Assembly: GCA_018335855.1 (NCBI GenBank)
Contig: JAGXRM010000030.1
Coordinates: forward strand, 1 to 64,000
Direction: 5' to 3'
Origin: Clostridiales bacterium
Lineage (GTDB): Bacteria; Bacillota; Dethiobacteria; Dethiobacterales; Dethiobacteraceae
Length of the DNA: 64,000 bases
The position numbers were made by a program, and so were the translations under genes. The notes beneath the pieces are model-generated. The model was not told where the DNA came from. It worked only from the letters and a program-made list of their open reading frames with translations, and did no database searches. Shown here in pieces: positions 44,274 through 55,662 of the stretch. Positions within the stretch are counted from its first letter, which is position 1. Every line of letters begins with the position of its first letter.

Positions 44274-44923
44274 TTAAACCCTCCTTTTCTCAATTTCTCA
44301 AAATACAGACAATGATCATTTACCGGACATATGGTACACTTTGGCTTGCGCGCAACACAGGTGTATCTACCGTGCAGAATTAGCCAATGGTGGGCGTCTG
44401 ACCATAGTGCCCGGGGGATCGCCCAGGTTAACTGCTGTTCCGTTCCCTCCGGTGTTTTTGCTTTTGCGAGGCCCAAACGGTTGGCTACACGGAAAACATG
44501 GGTGTCCACTGCCAGTGCCGGTATGCCGAACGCAACGCTTTGCACTACATTCGCTGTTTTCCTCCCCACTCCAGGGAGTGATGCTAATTCTGTGAATGTT
44601 TGCGGCACATCACCATTGTGTTGTTCCATAATTGCCCGGGCAGCGGCCACCAGATGTTTGCTTTTATTTCTAAATAGCCCGACATTACGGACTTCCTGTG
44701 CCAATTCGTCCGGAGTAAGGGCGGCGATGTCTGCCGGGTTGGGATACTTTGCGAATAACGATGCGGTAACTTTATTTACCTGTTTATCTGTGGATTGCGC
44801 GGAAAGAACCGCGGCAACTAATAGTTGCCACGGTGTCTCAAAGTTTAGCTCTGTTTGTGGTTGCGGGTTCAGCTTGGCCAGTTCGGCCAAAACTATATCC
44901 GCCCTGTCTTTCCTTTTTGCCAT
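44270..44923 (-). CDS. nth: Endonuclease III
   Basis: The 217-residue glycosylase/AP lyase removes oxidised pyrimidines. It has the helix-hairpin-helix with the catalytic lysine (LASLPGVGRKTANVVQSVAFG), the catalytic aspartate in VDTHVFRVANRLGL, and the 4Fe-4S ligands Cx6Cx2Cx5C (CVARKPKCTICPVNDHC). It is followed by the DUF502 gene with a 4-base overlap. Confidence 0.94.
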   Translation of the reverse strand: MAKRKDRADIVLAELAKLNPQPQTELNFETPWQLLVAAVLSAQSTDKQVNKVTASLFAKYPNPADIAALTPDELAQEVRNVGLFRNKSKHLVAAARAIMEQHNGDVPQTFTELASLPGVGRKTANVVQSVAFGIPALAVDTHVFRVANRLGLAKAKTPEGTEQQLTWAIPRALWSDAHHWLILHGRYTCVARKPKCTICPVNDHCLYFEKLRKGGFK

Positions 44924-44937
44924 AAGTGTACCCCAAA

Positions 44938-47355
44938 CTAAAGTTTATAACGTCGCAAGCGCAGGGAGTTTAGCAGGACTGACACGGATGACATGGCCAT
45001 GGCCAGTGCTGCCAGAGCAGGACTTAAGCGTCCTGACGCTGCGATGGGTATTGCCAGTACATTGTAGCCGAAAGCCCAAAACAGGTTTTGACGAATAATC
45101 TTAAACGTGTTTTTAGACAGGTTCAGTGCTGTTACCACAGATGACAGATCCCCCCGTATCAGGGTGACATCCGATGCTTCAATGGCGATATCGGTACCGG
45201 TGCCGATTGCGATACCCACATTGGCCTGGGCCAGGGCAGGGGCATCGTTTATGCCGTCTCCGACCATGGTGACGATTAAGCCCTCTTCCTGCAGCCTGCG
45301 GACTTCCGCTTCCTTTTGTTCAGGTAATACCTGGGCCAGAATCCGTGTAATGCCAACCTGCTCGGCAATGGCTTTGGCGGTGCGTTCGTTGTCCCCGGTC
45401 AGCATTACTGTGGTAATGCCCGCTTTATTTAACGCGGCGATAGCACGTTTGCTGTCTTCTTTTACCGTGTCTGCCACGGCAATGACCCCGGCCAATTGCC
45501 CGTCCACTGCGACAAGCATGGCCGTTTTACCCTGGGTCTCCAGCGCAGACAGGGATTCTTCCACTACATCCAGACCTAAACCCTGTTCCGTCATCAGCTT
45601 TCTGTTACCAAGAAGGACGCTCTGTCCGTCTATGATGGCACGGATACCTTTACCGGGAACAGCTTCAAACTCAGTTGCCTTTAATAGTTTAAGATCTTTA
45701 TTCTCTGCTGCTTTAACAATGGACTGTCCCAGTGGGTGCTCAGAACCTGTTTCGCCACTGGCTGCCAGTTGAAGAAGGCGTTCCTCTGTAGAATTGTTTA
45801 ACGTTATGATGTCAGTAACGGACGGTTCACCTTTTGTAATTGTTCCCGTTTTGTCAAATATTACAGTATCAACCTTTAGCATGGTCTGTAAACTTGCTGC
45901 GTCTTTAATCAATATACCGTTTTCAGCGCCCATACCGGTACCAACCATGATCGCCGTAGGAGTTGCCAGACCAAGGGCGCAGGGGCAGGCTATAACCAAC
46001 ACAGCGATGGCAGCGAATACTGCACGGCTTACATCACCGGTTGTGCCAAAGATCAACCAACCTATGAACGTGGATACTGAGATGGTGAGAACAATAGGTA
46101 CGAACACGCTGGTCACACGGTCAGCCAATTCCTGTATGGGTGCTTTGGAGCCCTGTGCTTCCTCCACCATCCGAACAATTTGAGCAAGAAACGTATCTTT
46201 GCCCACTTTGGTTGCCTTAAACTGAATGGATCCGTTCTTGTTAATGGTGGCTCCAACTACTTGGTCACCCACTGTTTTCTCAGCAGGGATACTTTCTCCT
46301 GTAACCATAGATTCATCAATTGTGGTATATCCTTCTAGGATTTCTCCGTCAACAGGTATTTTTTCGCCGGGGCGAACGATCAGAATGTCACCTACGGTTA
46401 CCTGCTCGACAGGTACTTCCATTTCTTTTCCGTCCACAATAACCCGAGCTGTTTTTGCACCCAGTTCCAGCAGTTTTTTAATGGCGCTTGATGTTTTGCT
46501 TTTTGCAATGGCCTCAAGAAAGCGGCCAAGCAAATGGAAAGACATAATCATACCGGAGATTCCCATGAAAGACACGGCATGTGGAATGAAAAAGGCGGCT
46601 ATTCCCCATGTGTACGCCGCAAGTGTTCCCAGTGAAATTAATACATCCATATTGGCACTGCCGTGGCGGATAGATCTCCAGGCACCGCGATGGGTCGGCA
46701 TCCCTGCCCAGAATACAATGGGAGTGGCTGCAAAGAGCATAATCCAGTTATGATAAGGAAGGTGTAATATTTGTCGTATTTCAAGAATCATCAGTGTTTC
46801 TGTAATGATTGTAACCGCCATAACAAAAATCAGTACTCGTTTGCGTGCGGCCAATTCCGCCCGATCCCTTGCATCTTGGTCCACATCCGAACGGGCTACG
46901 GACAGTTCCCCTTCAAGGACACCGTACCCTAAGTCCGTGATAACATCAACGATGGCAGTACGATTAACCTTCTCAGAGTCGAATCGCACGCTAACCTTTT
47001 CAGCGGCAAAGTTTACAACCGTTTCATGGATGCCATCCATTTTGTTTAACGCTTTTTCAATGCTGTTGGCGCAGGCGGCGCAGGTCATACCGGTTACAGG
47101 TAAGACAAGGCGTGTTTCTACTTCCGCCTTCTCCCGTACCTCATACCCCAGGTCCTCAATAATATTGCGAAACTCTTCCGGTTGGATAACAGAAGGATCG
47201 TATGATACGGTTACTTTTTCTGCAGCAAAATTAACGACCGCTTCCTGTACGCCGTCTTTTTTGTTTAAAGCTTTCTCTATACTGTTGGCGCAGGCGGCAC
47301 ACGTCATGCCACCTACTGCAATGGTATCTTTCTTTAATGCTTCTTGTTCACTCAT
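44938..47355 (-). CDS. copA: Copper-exporting P1B ATPase
   Basis: The 805-residue pump has two N-terminal heavy-metal domains with [10 protein letters not shown] (C19/C22 and C92/C95), a transmembrane metal site CPC in [15 protein letters not shown], the phosphorylation motif DKTGT, and [12 protein letters not shown]. It would move Cu(I) out of the cell. A GC-rich palindrome lies in its promoter region. No chaperone (copZ) or csoR gene is next to it. Confidence 0.94.
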   Translation of the reverse strand: MSEQEALKKDTIAVGGMTCAACANSIEKALNKKDGVQEAVVNFAAEKVTVSYDPSVIQPEEFRNIIEDLGYEVREKAEVETRLVLPVTGMTCAACANSIEKALNKMDGIHETVVNFAAEKVSVRFDSEKVNRTAIVDVITDLGYGVLEGELSVARSDVDQDARDRAELAARKRVLIFVMAVTIITETLMILEIRQILHLPYHNWIMLFAATPIVFWAGMPTHRGAWRSIRHGSANMDVLISLGTLAAYTWGIAAFFIPHAVSFMGISGMIMSFHLLGRFLEAIAKSKTSSAIKKLLELGAKTARVIVDGKEMEVPVEQVTVGDILIVRPGEKIPVDGEILEGYTTIDESMVTGESIPAEKTVGDQVVGATINKNGSIQFKATKVGKDTFLAQIVRMVEEAQGSKAPIQELADRVTSVFVPIVLTISVSTFIGWLIFGTTGDVSRAVFAAIAVLVIACPCALGLATPTAIMVGTGMGAENGILIKDAASLQTMLKVDTVIFDKTGTITKGEPSVTDIITLNNSTEERLLQLAASGETGSEHPLGQSIVKAAENKDLKLLKATEFEAVPGKGIRAIIDGQSVLLGNRKLMTEQGLGLDVVEESLSALETQGKTAMLVAVDGQLAGVIAVADTVKEDSKRAIAALNKAGITTVMLTGDNERTAKAIAEQVGITRILAQVLPEQKEAEVRRLQEEGLIVTMVGDGINDAPALAQANVGIAIGTGTDIAIEASDVTLIRGDLSSVVTALNLSKNTFKIIRQNLFWAFGYNVLAIPIAASGRLSPALAALAMAMSSVSVLLNSLRLRRYKL

Positions 47356-47376
47356 TCTGATTCCTCCCAGCTTTAT

Positions 47377-47403
47377 ATACCCCCCACCGGTAGGGGCGGG
47401 TAT
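47377..47403. promoter_or_regulatory. CsoR-type operator-like palindrome before copA
   Basis: ATACCCCCC...GGGGCGGGTAT is a G-tract/C-tract palindrome between the copA Shine-Dalgarno and upstream sequence. It resembles CsoR operators; a CsoR gene is not in the window. Confidence 0.5.
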
Positions 47404-47471
47404 GATTACACAATAACAGCTAAAAGGACGTAAGTCAACTATTTTTTATATTGATACAGATTATTTTGTGA

Positions 47472-47567
47472 TTTGCAAACCGGGGACGGTTCTCGAGTTG
47501 CAAAACTACAGATACTCATCTAACGAAGCATTATTATGCAACTCGAGAACCGTCCCCGGTTTGCAAA
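47472..47567. repeat. Long palindrome element, copy B
   Basis: Perfect 31-base inverted arms (47472-47502 and 47537-47567) with the shared core CCGGGGACGGTTCT, but CGAGTTGCA instead of GTGTCGCAA at the inner end, flank 34 bases. It sits between copA and glnA. Confidence 0.85.
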
Positions 47568-47596
47568 AGTAATGAGATAATAACGATATTATATGT

Positions 47597-47625
47597 AATA
47601 GCCCGCATATAAAATGCGGGCTATT
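47597..47625 (-). terminator. Terminator-like hairpin after glnA
   Basis: AATAGCCCGCAT/ATGCGGGCTATT, 12 bp, ends just after the glnA stop (47630). The following minus-strand sequence has few T, so its efficiency is uncertain. Confidence 0.6.
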
Positions 47626-47629
47626 ATCA

Positions 47630-48958
47630 CTAAAATACAGTCAGATAATTATCTAATTCCCATTGGTGAACTTGTGTGCGGTATCTGGTCCACTCTATGG
47701 TTTTTGCTTCCACGAACCGGTCGTAAATATGCTTGCCCAGTGCTTTCCGGACAATATCGTCTTTTGACAATAAGTGTAAAGCATCGCCAAGAGTCTGCGG
47801 AAGTTGGCCGATATTAAGCTCCTGCCGCTCTTCATAACTCATATCATAAATATTCTGGTCTACAGAAGCTGGCGGTAAGATTTTATTGCGGATACCATCC
47901 AGACCGGCGCTAAGTGTTACCGCCAGAGCTAAATAAGGATTGCAGGACGGATCCGGGTTGCGCAACTCTATACGTGTTCCTATGCCACGACGGGCTGGGA
48001 TGCGGATTAGCGGGCTGCGGTTGTGTTCACTCCAGGCAATATAGACTGGCGCCTCATAGCCGGGCACAAGCCGCTTATAAGAGTTGACCAACGGGTTGGT
48101 GATGGCAGCGAAGCCATTGGCGTGAGCAAGCAACCCCCCGATATAGTATAAAGCCGTATCTGAAAGCTGCGACGGTTTGCTTTCGTCATAAAAGGCGTTT
48201 TTACCATCTTTAAATAATGATTGGTGTGTATGCATGCCGGAACCTGCGATGCCAAAAACCGGTTTCGGCATAAATGTGGCGTGCAGATTGTGCTGCAGTG
48301 CAATAATACGTACCACCAGTTTGAACGTGGCAATATTATCAGCCGTTGTCAACGCGTCGGCATATTTAAAGGCAATCTCATGCTGTCCCGGTGCTACTTC
48401 ATGGTGAGAAGCCTCTACTTCAAAACCCATTTCCTGTAGTGTCAGCACCATATCCCGACGGGCGCTTTCTCCTAAATCAACGGGCATCAGGTCGAAGTAC
48501 CCGCCACGGTCATGGGTAACTGTCGTTGCTCTTCCCTGATCATCCTTTAGGAATAGGAAGAATTCCGCCTCCGGTCCCGCGTTCATCTCATAACCTAAGG
48601 AAGCGGCGTCGGCGATGGCACGGCGTAACGTGTTGCGGGGGCAACCCTCAAATGGTGTGCCATCAGGGTTGTAGATATCACAAATCAGCCTTGCCGTGGC
48701 TCCTTCCTTGGTATTCCAGGGAAAGACAGTAAAGGTATTTGGGTCAGGTCGTAAATACATATCCGATTCTTCAATCCGCACGAATCCCTCAATCGATGAA
48801 CCGTCAAACATTAATTCACCGTCTAACGCTTTCTCCAACTGCTGCACAGGGATTGCCACATTTTTTGAGACTCCCAGTACATCGGAAAACTGCAGACGTA
48901 TAAATTTGATCTTCAGTTCTTTGACAAAATGCAGAATATCCTCCCGATTATAGGCCAT
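47630..48958 (-). CDS. glnA: Glutamine synthetase, type I
   Basis: The 442-residue enzyme makes glutamine from glutamate and ammonia. It has [17 protein letters not shown] (residues 51-67), [11 protein letters not shown], the ATP part [14 protein letters not shown] and [10 protein letters not shown]. At 442 residues without the adenylylation-loop insert it looks like the GSI-alpha form of Gram-positives, which is regulated by feedback and GlnR rather than adenylylation. It begins behind AGAGGAT. No glnR is adjacent. Confidence 0.95.
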   Translation of the reverse strand: MAYNREDILHFVKELKIKFIRLQFSDVLGVSKNVAIPVQQLEKALDGELMFDGSSIEGFVRIEESDMYLRPDPNTFTVFPWNTKEGATARLICDIYNPDGTPFEGCPRNTLRRAIADAASLGYEMNAGPEAEFFLFLKDDQGRATTVTHDRGGYFDLMPVDLGESARRDMVLTLQEMGFEVEASHHEVAPGQHEIAFKYADALTTADNIATFKLVVRIIALQHNLHATFMPKPVFGIAGSGMHTHQSLFKDGKNAFYDESKPSQLSDTALYYIGGLLAHANGFAAITNPLVNSYKRLVPGYEAPVYIAWSEHNRSPLIRIPARRGIGTRIELRNPDPSCNPYLALAVTLSAGLDGIRNKILPPASVDQNIYDMSYEERQELNIGQLPQTLGDALHLLSKDDIVRKALGKHIYDRFVEAKTIEWTRYRTQVHQWELDNYLTVF

Positions 48959-49019
48959 GGTTATCCTCTTTTCTTTCTATATTTTCTTTTCCACCATTTA
49001 AAATTATATGGTCTCTGCC

Positions 49020-50264
49020 CTACTGTGTCAAGAAATCAAATTGCTCGTCCAGTTGGGCTATCACTGCGGCCAGGGCCAGTTTTATATGTTCGTACGTTAA
49101 ACCACCTTGCATATACACACTAAATGGATGTCTCAGAGGCGCGTCGGCTGAGAATTCACTGCTGGCCCCCTGCACAAATGTTCCGGCGGCCATAATGATT
49201 TCGTCCTCGTAACCCACCATCGGAGCCGGATTTGGCTCCACATGGCTGTCTACGGGGGATGCGGCCTGAACGGCGCGGCAAAAGGAGCGCAGTTTTTCCG
49301 CACTTCCCAACCGAACTGCCTGCACCACATCTCCCCGTTTCTCATCCCAACGGGGGCTGACACTGTAGCCAATCGCCGCAAAGAGTGATGCTGCCAGGAT
49401 CATTCCTTTTAAGGATTGACCAACCTGATGCGGTGCGAGAAAAAGTCCCTGATAATAAAGACGTTTTACGCCTGCCATACAACCTATCCCGCTCCCCAGA
49501 CCCGGCGCAGTCAATTGCCATGCTGCCCGCTCAACCAAGTCAGACCGGCCCACCACATATCCACCGCTTGATGCAAGGCCAGCACCGGGGTTTTTAATCA
49601 GAGAGCCGGCAACAAGATCCGCACCCACATGACACGGCTCCTGCTCCTCTGTAAATTCTCCGTAGCAGTTATCCACAATTACCACGGCATCCGGTCGACG
49701 TTGCCTGACGGCTGTAATCAGTATACGAATGTCGTCTACTGTAAGTGTTCGTCGCTCTGCATAGCCCCGGGAGCGTTGAATGAACACAATGGACGTGTCA
49801 GGAGTCAGCACCCTGTCCAGCTCAATTTCAGATAATCCATTACTCATGTCAGTTTCATCATATAGCACGACATTGCTTCCGACCGTAAGGCCCAACGCCT
49901 TTTGCAACGTATCGTATGGACGCCCGGTCAGGGAAACCAACCGCTCTCCCGGTTTTAAAACGCCGTATATCGCAGACGCAATGGCATGGGTTCCGGAAAC
50001 ATATTGCGGACGAACCAGACCGGCTTCGCCGCCAAATACAGTTGCGTAAAGAGAGTCCAGTTTCTCCCGGCCAAAGTCATTATATCCATATCCAGAGGAG
50101 TCATAAAAGCAGGTCTCATCCACCTGCAACTCCTGAAACGCAGCTAAAACCCTCCCCTGGTTGGACAACACAGTGTTATCCACTATGTGGCATATCTCTT
50201 TTATCTGTTCTTCCGCAGCTTCAAAAAGATGACTGTAACGCTTTAGAGCGTCAAGAGTTTTCAC
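49020..50264 (-). CDS. YnbB/aluminium-resistance-type PLP lyase
   Basis: The 414-residue PLP enzyme resembles B. subtilis YnbB (cystathionine beta-lyase/methionine gamma-lyase fold). It has [17 protein letters not shown] near residues 53-70, [10 protein letters not shown] near 197-206 and the Schiff-base lysine in [17 protein letters not shown]. It starts at GTG, overlapping the hflX stop by 4 bases (GTGA). The gene order hflX, this gene, glnA is like B. subtilis. Confidence 0.87.
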   Translation of the reverse strand: MKTLDALKRYSHLFEAAEEQIKEICHIVDNTVLSNQGRVLAAFQELQVDETCFYDSSGYGYNDFGREKLDSLYATVFGGEAGLVRPQYVSGTHAIASAIYGVLKPGERLVSLTGRPYDTLQKALGLTVGSNVVLYDETDMSNGLSEIELDRVLTPDTSIVFIQRSRGYAERRTLTVDDIRILITAVRQRRPDAVVIVDNCYGEFTEEQEPCHVGADLVAGSLIKNPGAGLASSGGYVVGRSDLVERAAWQLTAPGLGSGIGCMAGVKRLYYQGLFLAPHQVGQSLKGMILAASLFAAIGYSVSPRWDEKRGDVVQAVRLGSAEKLRSFCRAVQAASPVDSHVEPNPAPMVGYEDEIIMAAGTFVQGASSEFSADAPLRHPFSVYMQGGLTYEHIKLALAAVIAQLDEQFDFLTQ

Positions 50265-51517
50265 TGCGATGTACCTCCATGCTCTAAAGTGTGTTTGATT
50301 TTTTCAAGCCATGCCTCAGGTAGCACAGCTTTTACAGCAATCCCTTCAGGCAAATATTCTTCATGCTCTATTCTTCCATGGCGATGAATCATCGCCAGTA
50401 CATCCTCCCGCCCAAAGGGCAAGAGGACATCCAGTCGGTTTTGATCTTTTCGGAGGAAATCGTCAATTTTCGTCAGCAGTTTTTCCATACCAAGCGCTTT
50501 TACTGCGGAAACAGCCACATACTCAGAAAAACCCCGGGATAGAACCTGAAGTGCCAGACTGGCTTCAGGCAGATCTAATTTATTAAAGACAACAAGAGTT
50601 TGCCTCTCTTCTGCCCCGATTGATGTAAGAATGGAACTTACTGCACTCATCTGCCTCTCAGCCTGGGGGTGCGACGTGTCTACTACATGCAATAACAGAT
50701 CTGCCTCCAGCACCTCCTCCAGTGTGGCACGAAATGCAGCTACCAGGTGATGCGGAAGCTTTTGAATAAAACCAACTGTATCTGTCAGTAAAAAGCTGCT
50801 GCCACCGGGTATTATGACTTCCCGTGTCGTCGGGTCCAACGTGGCAAAAAGCTTGTCCTCAGCGAAGACTCCGGCGTCAGTCAAAGCGTTCATGAGTGTT
50901 GATTTGCCAGCATTCGTATATCCTACCAATGTCACCACCGGCAACGGTATTGACTGGCGCGCCTGACGGTGCAGGCTACGGTGTTTTTTGATGTCCTCTA
51001 TTTCTTCTTTTAAGTCACTGATACGTTTGCGAATACGCCTTCTGTCCACTTCCAGCTTCGTCTCGCCCGGTCCCCGGGTGCCAATTCCACCGCCAAGTTT
51101 TGATAATTCAGTACCAATCCCGGAAAGGCGCGGCAGTAAATAATTTAACTGGGCCAGTTCGACCTGCAGCTTTCCCTCTTTCGTACGAGCACGGAGTGCA
51201 AAGATATCAAGAATAAGCGCCGTGCGGTCAACGACACGGATGCCAATAGCTTCCTCAAGGTTTCTCTTCTGGCTAGGGGACAATTCATCGTCGAAGATCA
51301 CAAGATCTGCTTCTGTTTCTTCCACGATAATGCGAATTTCTTCCGCTTTGCCTTTACCTACATATAATCTGGAATCGGGTCTGGGACGACGCTGGATGAC
51401 TTCGGCCACCGCTTCTGCGCCGGCTGTGTCTGCCAGCTCCGCCAATTCCCGTAGCGTTTCTGCCACATCCCATGCTGAGTTGTTGGTTTCCAGCCCTACT
51501 AGTACCGCTTTTTCCAT
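50261..51517 (-). CDS. hflX: GTPase HflX
   Basis: The 418-residue ribosome-associated GTPase has an N-terminal HflX domain ([35 protein letters not shown]) and a GTPase domain with [26 protein letters not shown] and NKLD. HflX splits stalled or hibernating ribosomes. The ATG at 51517 follows AGGCAGGG and begins a matching MEKAVLVGL; a longer frame from 51571 is not homologous. Confidence 0.93.
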   Translation of the reverse strand: MEKAVLVGLETNNSAWDVAETLRELAELADTAGAEAVAEVIQRRPRPDSRLYVGKGKAEEIRIIVEETEADLVIFDDELSPSQKRNLEEAIGIRVVDRTALILDIFALRARTKEGKLQVELAQLNYLLPRLSGIGTELSKLGGGIGTRGPGETKLEVDRRRIRKRISDLKEEIEDIKKHRSLHRQARQSIPLPVVTLVGYTNAGKSTLMNALTDAGVFAEDKLFATLDPTTREVIIPGGSSFLLTDTVGFIQKLPHHLVAAFRATLEEVLEADLLLHVVDTSHPQAERQMSAVSSILTSIGAEERQTLVVFNKLDLPEASLALQVLSRGFSEYVAVSAVKALGMEKLLTKIDDFLRKDQNRLDVLLPFGREDVLAMIHRHGRIEHEEYLPEGIAVKAVLPEAWLEKIKHTLEHGGTSQ

Positions 51518-51571
51518 TGTTTTCCCTGCCTCTCTCCGCTCTATTCTACCAGAAAGCTCGTTCGGAGGCAA

Positions 51572-52549
51572 TTAAACAGGTGATTCCCATGAATTACTGT
51601 CATCGCCCCAGGGAGCCAAATCCTCCCGGGTAATTTTCATTAGCTCTTCCCTGCTGTAAACCTGACGGCCCACAAGACGCAGGGCCTGACGCCTGATGGC
51701 CCGTTCCAGCAGGTTTCGGACAAGGCGGGCATTACTGAAGTTGGCGTTTCCGCTGCTGATTTGGCTTTTCAGATATTGGCTCAAACAATCTTCAGCTCCC
51801 ACTGAAAGACAATACTGCCGTTCACGGAGCATCACACCGGCAATCTCTATAAGTTCCTCATTGGTATAATCGGGAAAATCGAGATGGATGGGAAAGCGGG
51901 AACGCAATCCCGGATTACTTCGTAAAAATTTCTCCATTTCCTTTTCGTATCCGGCCAGAATCAGTACGAATTCATTTTTATGGTCTTCCATTGCTTTTAC
52001 CAATGTATCGATAGCTTCTTTGCCGAAATCTTTTTCACCACCCCGGGCCAAAGAATACGCTTCGTCAATGAATAGGATGCCGCCCATTGCTTTATTTACC
52101 TGATCCCGTGTTTTTTTTGCAGTGTGACCGATATATTCACCGACCAGGTCTGCCCGCTCAACTTCCACTAAGTGGCCTTTCGGCAAGACCTGAAGTGCCG
52201 TGAACATTCTGCCAAAAATCCGGGCAACCGTAGTTTTCCCGGTGCCCGGGTTCCCTTTGAAAACCATATGTAAGACCATACTGTCATTTTTTAGCTGAAA
52301 CTGCTGCCTACGCCGGCAAATTTCCACGTATGCTTTCATCTCTCGAACCAGGTTCTTCACTTTACTCAGGCCGATTAACTGGTCTAATTCCCCGAAAAGT
52401 GCCTGCAGATTTTCATGATTTACAGTAACCTCTGGGCGGACACGTTTCTGCTCAGTCTTTTCGGCCAAAGGCATACTTTCTTTCCGGTAATGCTTGAGTT
52501 CATTGTTTTCACGTTTATAGACATAGCTGAATCGGGCTGTCCGCTTCAT
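51572..52549 (-). CDS. spoVK: Stage V sporulation protein K-like AAA ATPase
   Basis: The 325-residue protein has a CbxX/CfqX-type AAA domain: GLSKVKNLVREMKAYV, Walker A GNPGTGKTT, Walker B GGILFIDEAY and GYEKEMEKFLRSNPGLRSRF. SpoVK is required late in spore formation in Bacillus. The start at ATG 52549 follows GGGAGGGAG; the in-frame ATG at 52564 overlaps that site. It lies between hfq and hflX. Confidence 0.85.
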   Translation of the reverse strand: MKRTARFSYVYKRENNELKHYRKESMPLAEKTEQKRVRPEVTVNHENLQALFGELDQLIGLSKVKNLVREMKAYVEICRRRQQFQLKNDSMVLHMVFKGNPGTGKTTVARIFGRMFTALQVLPKGHLVEVERADLVGEYIGHTAKKTRDQVNKAMGGILFIDEAYSLARGGEKDFGKEAIDTLVKAMEDHKNEFVLILAGYEKEMEKFLRSNPGLRSRFPIHLDFPDYTNEELIEIAGVMLRERQYCLSVGAEDCLSQYLKSQISSGNANFSNARLVRNLLERAIRRQALRLVGRQVYSREELMKITREDLAPWGDDSNSWESPV

Positions 52550-52613
52550 AAACTCCCTCCCCATAAAAGTATTATATGTCTCTTTCGGTATATTGGTTTA
52601 CTCAAAAAGAAAA

Positions 52614-52658
52614 GGGACAGTCCTTATCCTTCTTAAAATAGAAAGATAAGGGCTGCCC
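52614..52658 (-). terminator. Terminator after hfq
   Basis: CCTTATC/GATAAGG extended by GGGACAG/CTGCCC, with a T-rich stretch on the minus strand. It would separate hfq from spoVK. Confidence 0.75.
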
Positions 52659-52692
52659 CCCCTCGCAGGGTTTGCATCAGAATGATATATGA

Positions 52693-52926
52693 CTACTCTG
52701 TCGTTTGATTTAGATTGATGTTCCGGAAGGGAATAATCGTAGAAACCGCATGCTTATAGACCAGCTGCTGTTTATTATCTACATTGAGCAAAACAGTAAA
52801 GTTGTCAAAACTACGAACCGTCCCCTTAATCTGGTATCCGTTTACCAGAAAAACCGTAAGCATCATGTCCTCTTTTCTGGCAATGTTAAGAAAATTATCC
52901 TGTAGATTGACAGGACCCTTGTTCAT
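52693..52926 (-). CDS. hfq: RNA chaperone Hfq
   Basis: The 77-residue Sm-like protein has [28 protein letters not shown] (Sm1) and [10 protein letters not shown] (Sm2). Hfq rings bind sRNAs and A- or U-rich RNA. It follows miaA in the common miaA-hfq order and starts behind GGAGGG. Confidence 0.95.
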   Translation of the reverse strand: MNKGPVNLQDNFLNIARKEDMMLTVFLVNGYQIKGTVRSFDNFTVLLNVDNKQQLVYKHAVSTIIPFRNINLNQTTE

Positions 52927-52992
52927 CCCAATCCCTCCATAACTTTTTTATATGCTAATTGTTGTAGCTATTAAACTATTATTCTAGTTTGG

Positions 52993-53922
52993 TTAATATT
53001 TTCCTGCCAATTGAAAGTAAATATTTTCCGCTGCCGCGGCAATTCCGTCAAAGTTAGAACAATCAACCCAGGTAATTTCCTGTTCACGTCGAAGCCAGGT
53101 TAACTGTCTTTTGGCGAATCGCCGGGTATCCCGTTTAATGAGTGAAACCGCTTCTTCCAGTGTCAAATCTCCCTGCAGGCAGGCGACCAGTTGGCGGTAC
53201 CCTAAGCTCTGCATTGATTTCGCATCAGCAGACACCCCTTTCTTTAACAGCCCTTCCACCTCTTCCAGCAGGCCCTGGGCCATCATCTTGTCTACCCGCT
53301 CTTCAATCCTCTGATATAGCTTTTCCCGGGGCATCGTCAATGCAAACATAGCCGTGTCGTACCTGCTCTCTCCTGAGGTTTTCGCAGCCTGTTCCGAGAT
53401 AGAACAATTGCTTTGTTCAAATACTTCCAGGGCTCTGATGACCCGGCGCAAATCATTAGGGTGGATCTTTTTTGCCGTTACGGGGTCGACTGTAACCAGT
53501 TTCGCATGCAGGTGAGCGGGACCCTTTTTTTCTGCCTCTTCCCAGAGACGTTCCCGCATTATTTCATTCATTCCGCTTTCACTAAAAGTAAACTCCTGGA
53601 TAACCGCCCTGGTGTATAAACCCGTTCCGCCAACCAGAATCGGCAGTTTTCCCCTGCTATGAATCTGATGAATCACAGCCAGAGCATCCCGCTGGAAATC
53701 AGCCACCGTGTAATATACATCAGGTTCAACGATATCAATAAGATGATGAGGAACTTCGGCCCTTTCTTTCGGAGTGGGCTTGGCTGCCCCGATATCCATA
53801 CCCCGGTATACCTGTACGGAATCGGCGGAAACGATTTCTCCGCCCAAACATTTTGCCAAAGAGAGCGCCACATGAGATTTGCCCACCGCTGTCGGTCCGA
53901 CAATTGCTAATAGCTTATCCAT
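52993..53922 (-). CDS. miaA: tRNA dimethylallyltransferase
   Basis: The 309-residue enzyme adds an isopentenyl group to A37 of tRNAs. It has GPTAVGKS near residues 9-16, DSVQVYRGMDIGAAKP, LVGGTGLYTRAVI and HPNDLRRVIRALE. Its product is the substrate for MiaB, whose gene is at the other end of the same block. Confidence 0.95.
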   Translation of the reverse strand: MDKLLAIVGPTAVGKSHVALSLAKCLGGEIVSADSVQVYRGMDIGAAKPTPKERAEVPHHLIDIVEPDVYYTVADFQRDALAVIHQIHSRGKLPILVGGTGLYTRAVIQEFTFSESGMNEIMRERLWEEAEKKGPAHLHAKLVTVDPVTAKKIHPNDLRRVIRALEVFEQSNCSISEQAAKTSGESRYDTAMFALTMPREKLYQRIEERVDKMMAQGLLEEVEGLLKKGVSADAKSMQSLGYRQLVACLQGDLTLEEAVSLIKRDTRRFAKRQLTWLRREQEITWVDCSNFDGIAAAAENIYFQLAGKY

Positions 53923-55662
53923 CTACTGCCTCCGAAAATTTCTGGCCAGCAGATCTTTGCTAAAGACCAGGACGGTAGGTCTGCCGTGGGGACAGGTATT
54001 AGGCTGGTCAGTTTCGGCCAGATTACGCAATAAAGCGGCCATTTCTTCTTTGCTCATCGCGTGATTTGCTTTAACGGCAGCCTTACAGGCCATCATCTGC
54101 AGTGCTTTTTCAAAGAGGGCTGTCGTTTCACCCTGGTGAACAGCTGCGGTCACAAACTCCATAATATCGTCCTGATTTAGGCACTGACGGAAAAATAAGG
54201 GTACTGTCCGCAGGATAAACGTATTATTACCAAAGGGCTCAAAAGTTAATCCTAATTGTGCGAATAATTTGAGAGAATTGGTTAAGCCTACGGCTTCTGC
54301 AGCGTCTAATTCGAAGTTTTGAGGTAACACTTCCTGTACAGGTATATCACCGGCAGCCAGATCCCGCTTAAATGTGTCGTATAAGATTCTTTCATGGGCG
54401 GCGTGCTGATCGACAATATATAATTCCCCTGAATCTGCCTGGGCAAGAATATAGGAAGCGAGATGCTGTCCAATAGGCCTCAGATACGGGAAAACACATT
54501 TGACAGCCTGTGACGATGCCGGTTCGCTATTTTGGCTGACAACTTCCTGCTCCATAGCAGAATCTAAGGTAAAAGCTGTGCCGGGTAGCTTCTGAGCATA
54601 TTCACCAAAAGAAATAGTCGCAGCAGTTTCCCTGACAGTTGAAACTGCCGCTGAATAAACATCGCCAATCAGGGATGATTCCCTCAGTGCCGACTTAACT
54701 CCGGTAAGAAACTGTCTGTAAACATCCCTTTCCTGGGAAAAGCGGATTTCCCTTTTGGCGGGGTGCACATTCACATCGACGTCTCCGGGATTCACGTGTA
54801 TGAACACGACGGCTGCCGGAAAACGATTCCGAGGCAGTAGCGTATGATATGCAGTTTGCAGTGCGTCGCTAAGCAACGGTGAACGAACGGGGCGTTTATT
54901 GACAAAGAAGAACTGCAGATTCCGGTTCGCCCGGGCCAAAGAAGGTTTGCTGACAAAGCCCTCCACAGCAAGCAGCGATCCCTTCCATGCAAGAGGCACC
55001 ATCTGCCGCGCCGATATTTTACCCAGGACCTGGTGAACCACATCTTCGAGAACACCGCTACCGGTTGTAACCAGTTGTTCCTTGCCGTTAACAGTATATG
55101 AAAAAGAAATTTCCGGCCATGCCAGCACCAGACGCTGGACCGTGTCGGTCACGCGGGCCGTCTCCGCACCTTCACTCTTTAAAAACTTCAATCGGGCCGG
55201 TGTATTATAAAAAAGATTTTCCACCCGCACTTCCGTTCCCACCGGGCAGCCGGCTTCCCCAAGATTCAACAACTTGCCGCTGTGAATATCGGCCACCGTC
55301 CCTGCCAGATCTTCGGCCCGTCTGGTTACAATACGCAAACGGCTGACAGAAGCAATACTTGGCAGTGCTTCGCCCCGGAATCCCAGGGTAATAATGGCCG
55401 CTAAATCAGACGCGTCCCTGATTTTACTGGTTGCGTGCCGCTGCAGGGCCAGGGGCACATCTTCCTGGGCCATACCGCTGCCGTTATCCACCACGCGCAT
55501 AATTTCCAGGCCGCCGCCCGCAATACTGATATCAATCCGGGTTGCGCCGGCATCAATAGCGTTCTCAACCAGTTCCTTAATAACTGCCGCCGGCCTCTCC
55601 ACCACTTCGCCAGCAGCAATTTTATTCGCAAGGATCTCATCCAGTACAAATATTTTCCCCAT
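53923..55662 (-). CDS. mutL: DNA mismatch repair protein MutL
   Basis: The 579-residue protein has the GHKL ATPase (VENAIDAGATRIDI, DNGSGM, GFRGEALPSIASV) and the C-terminal endonuclease motif DQHAAHERILYD near 432-443, MACKAAVKANHAM and CPHGRPT. The endonuclease motif is that of MutL from species without MutH. Its stop abuts the miaA start and its ATG follows the mutS stop, so mutS-mutL-miaA are probably one operon. Confidence 0.95.
   Translation of the reverse strand: MGKIFVLDEILANKIAAGEVVERPAAVIKELVENAIDAGATRIDISIAGGGLEIMRVVDNGSGMAQEDVPLALQRHATSKIRDASDLAAIITLGFRGEALPSIASVSRLRIVTRRAEDLAGTVADIHSGKLLNLGEAGCPVGTEVRVENLFYNTPARLKFLKSEGAETARVTDTVQRLVLAWPEISFSYTVNGKEQLVTTGSGVLEDVVHQVLGKISARQMVPLAWKGSLLAVEGFVSKPSLARANRNLQFFFVNKRPVRSPLLSDALQTAYHTLLPRNRFPAAVVFIHVNPGDVDVNVHPAKREIRFSQERDVYRQFLTGVKSALRESSLIGDVYSAAVSTVRETAATISFGEYAQKLPGTAFTLDSAMEQEVVSQNSEPASSQAVKCVFPYLRPIGQHLASYILAQADSGELYIVDQHAAHERILYDTFKRDLAAGDIPVQEVLPQNFELDAAEAVGLTNSLKLFAQLGLTFEPFGNNTFILRTVPLFFRQCLNQDDIMEFVTAAVHQGETTALFEKALQMMACKAAVKANHAMSKEEMAALLRNLAETDQPNTCPHGRPTVLVFSKDLLARNFRRQ

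Noticed and set aside
44331-47416. Long plus-strand frames (up to 255 residues) opposite nth and copA
   Set aside because: They are antisense shadows of two strongly conserved genes, have no Shine-Dalgarno and give low-complexity S/T-rich proteins.
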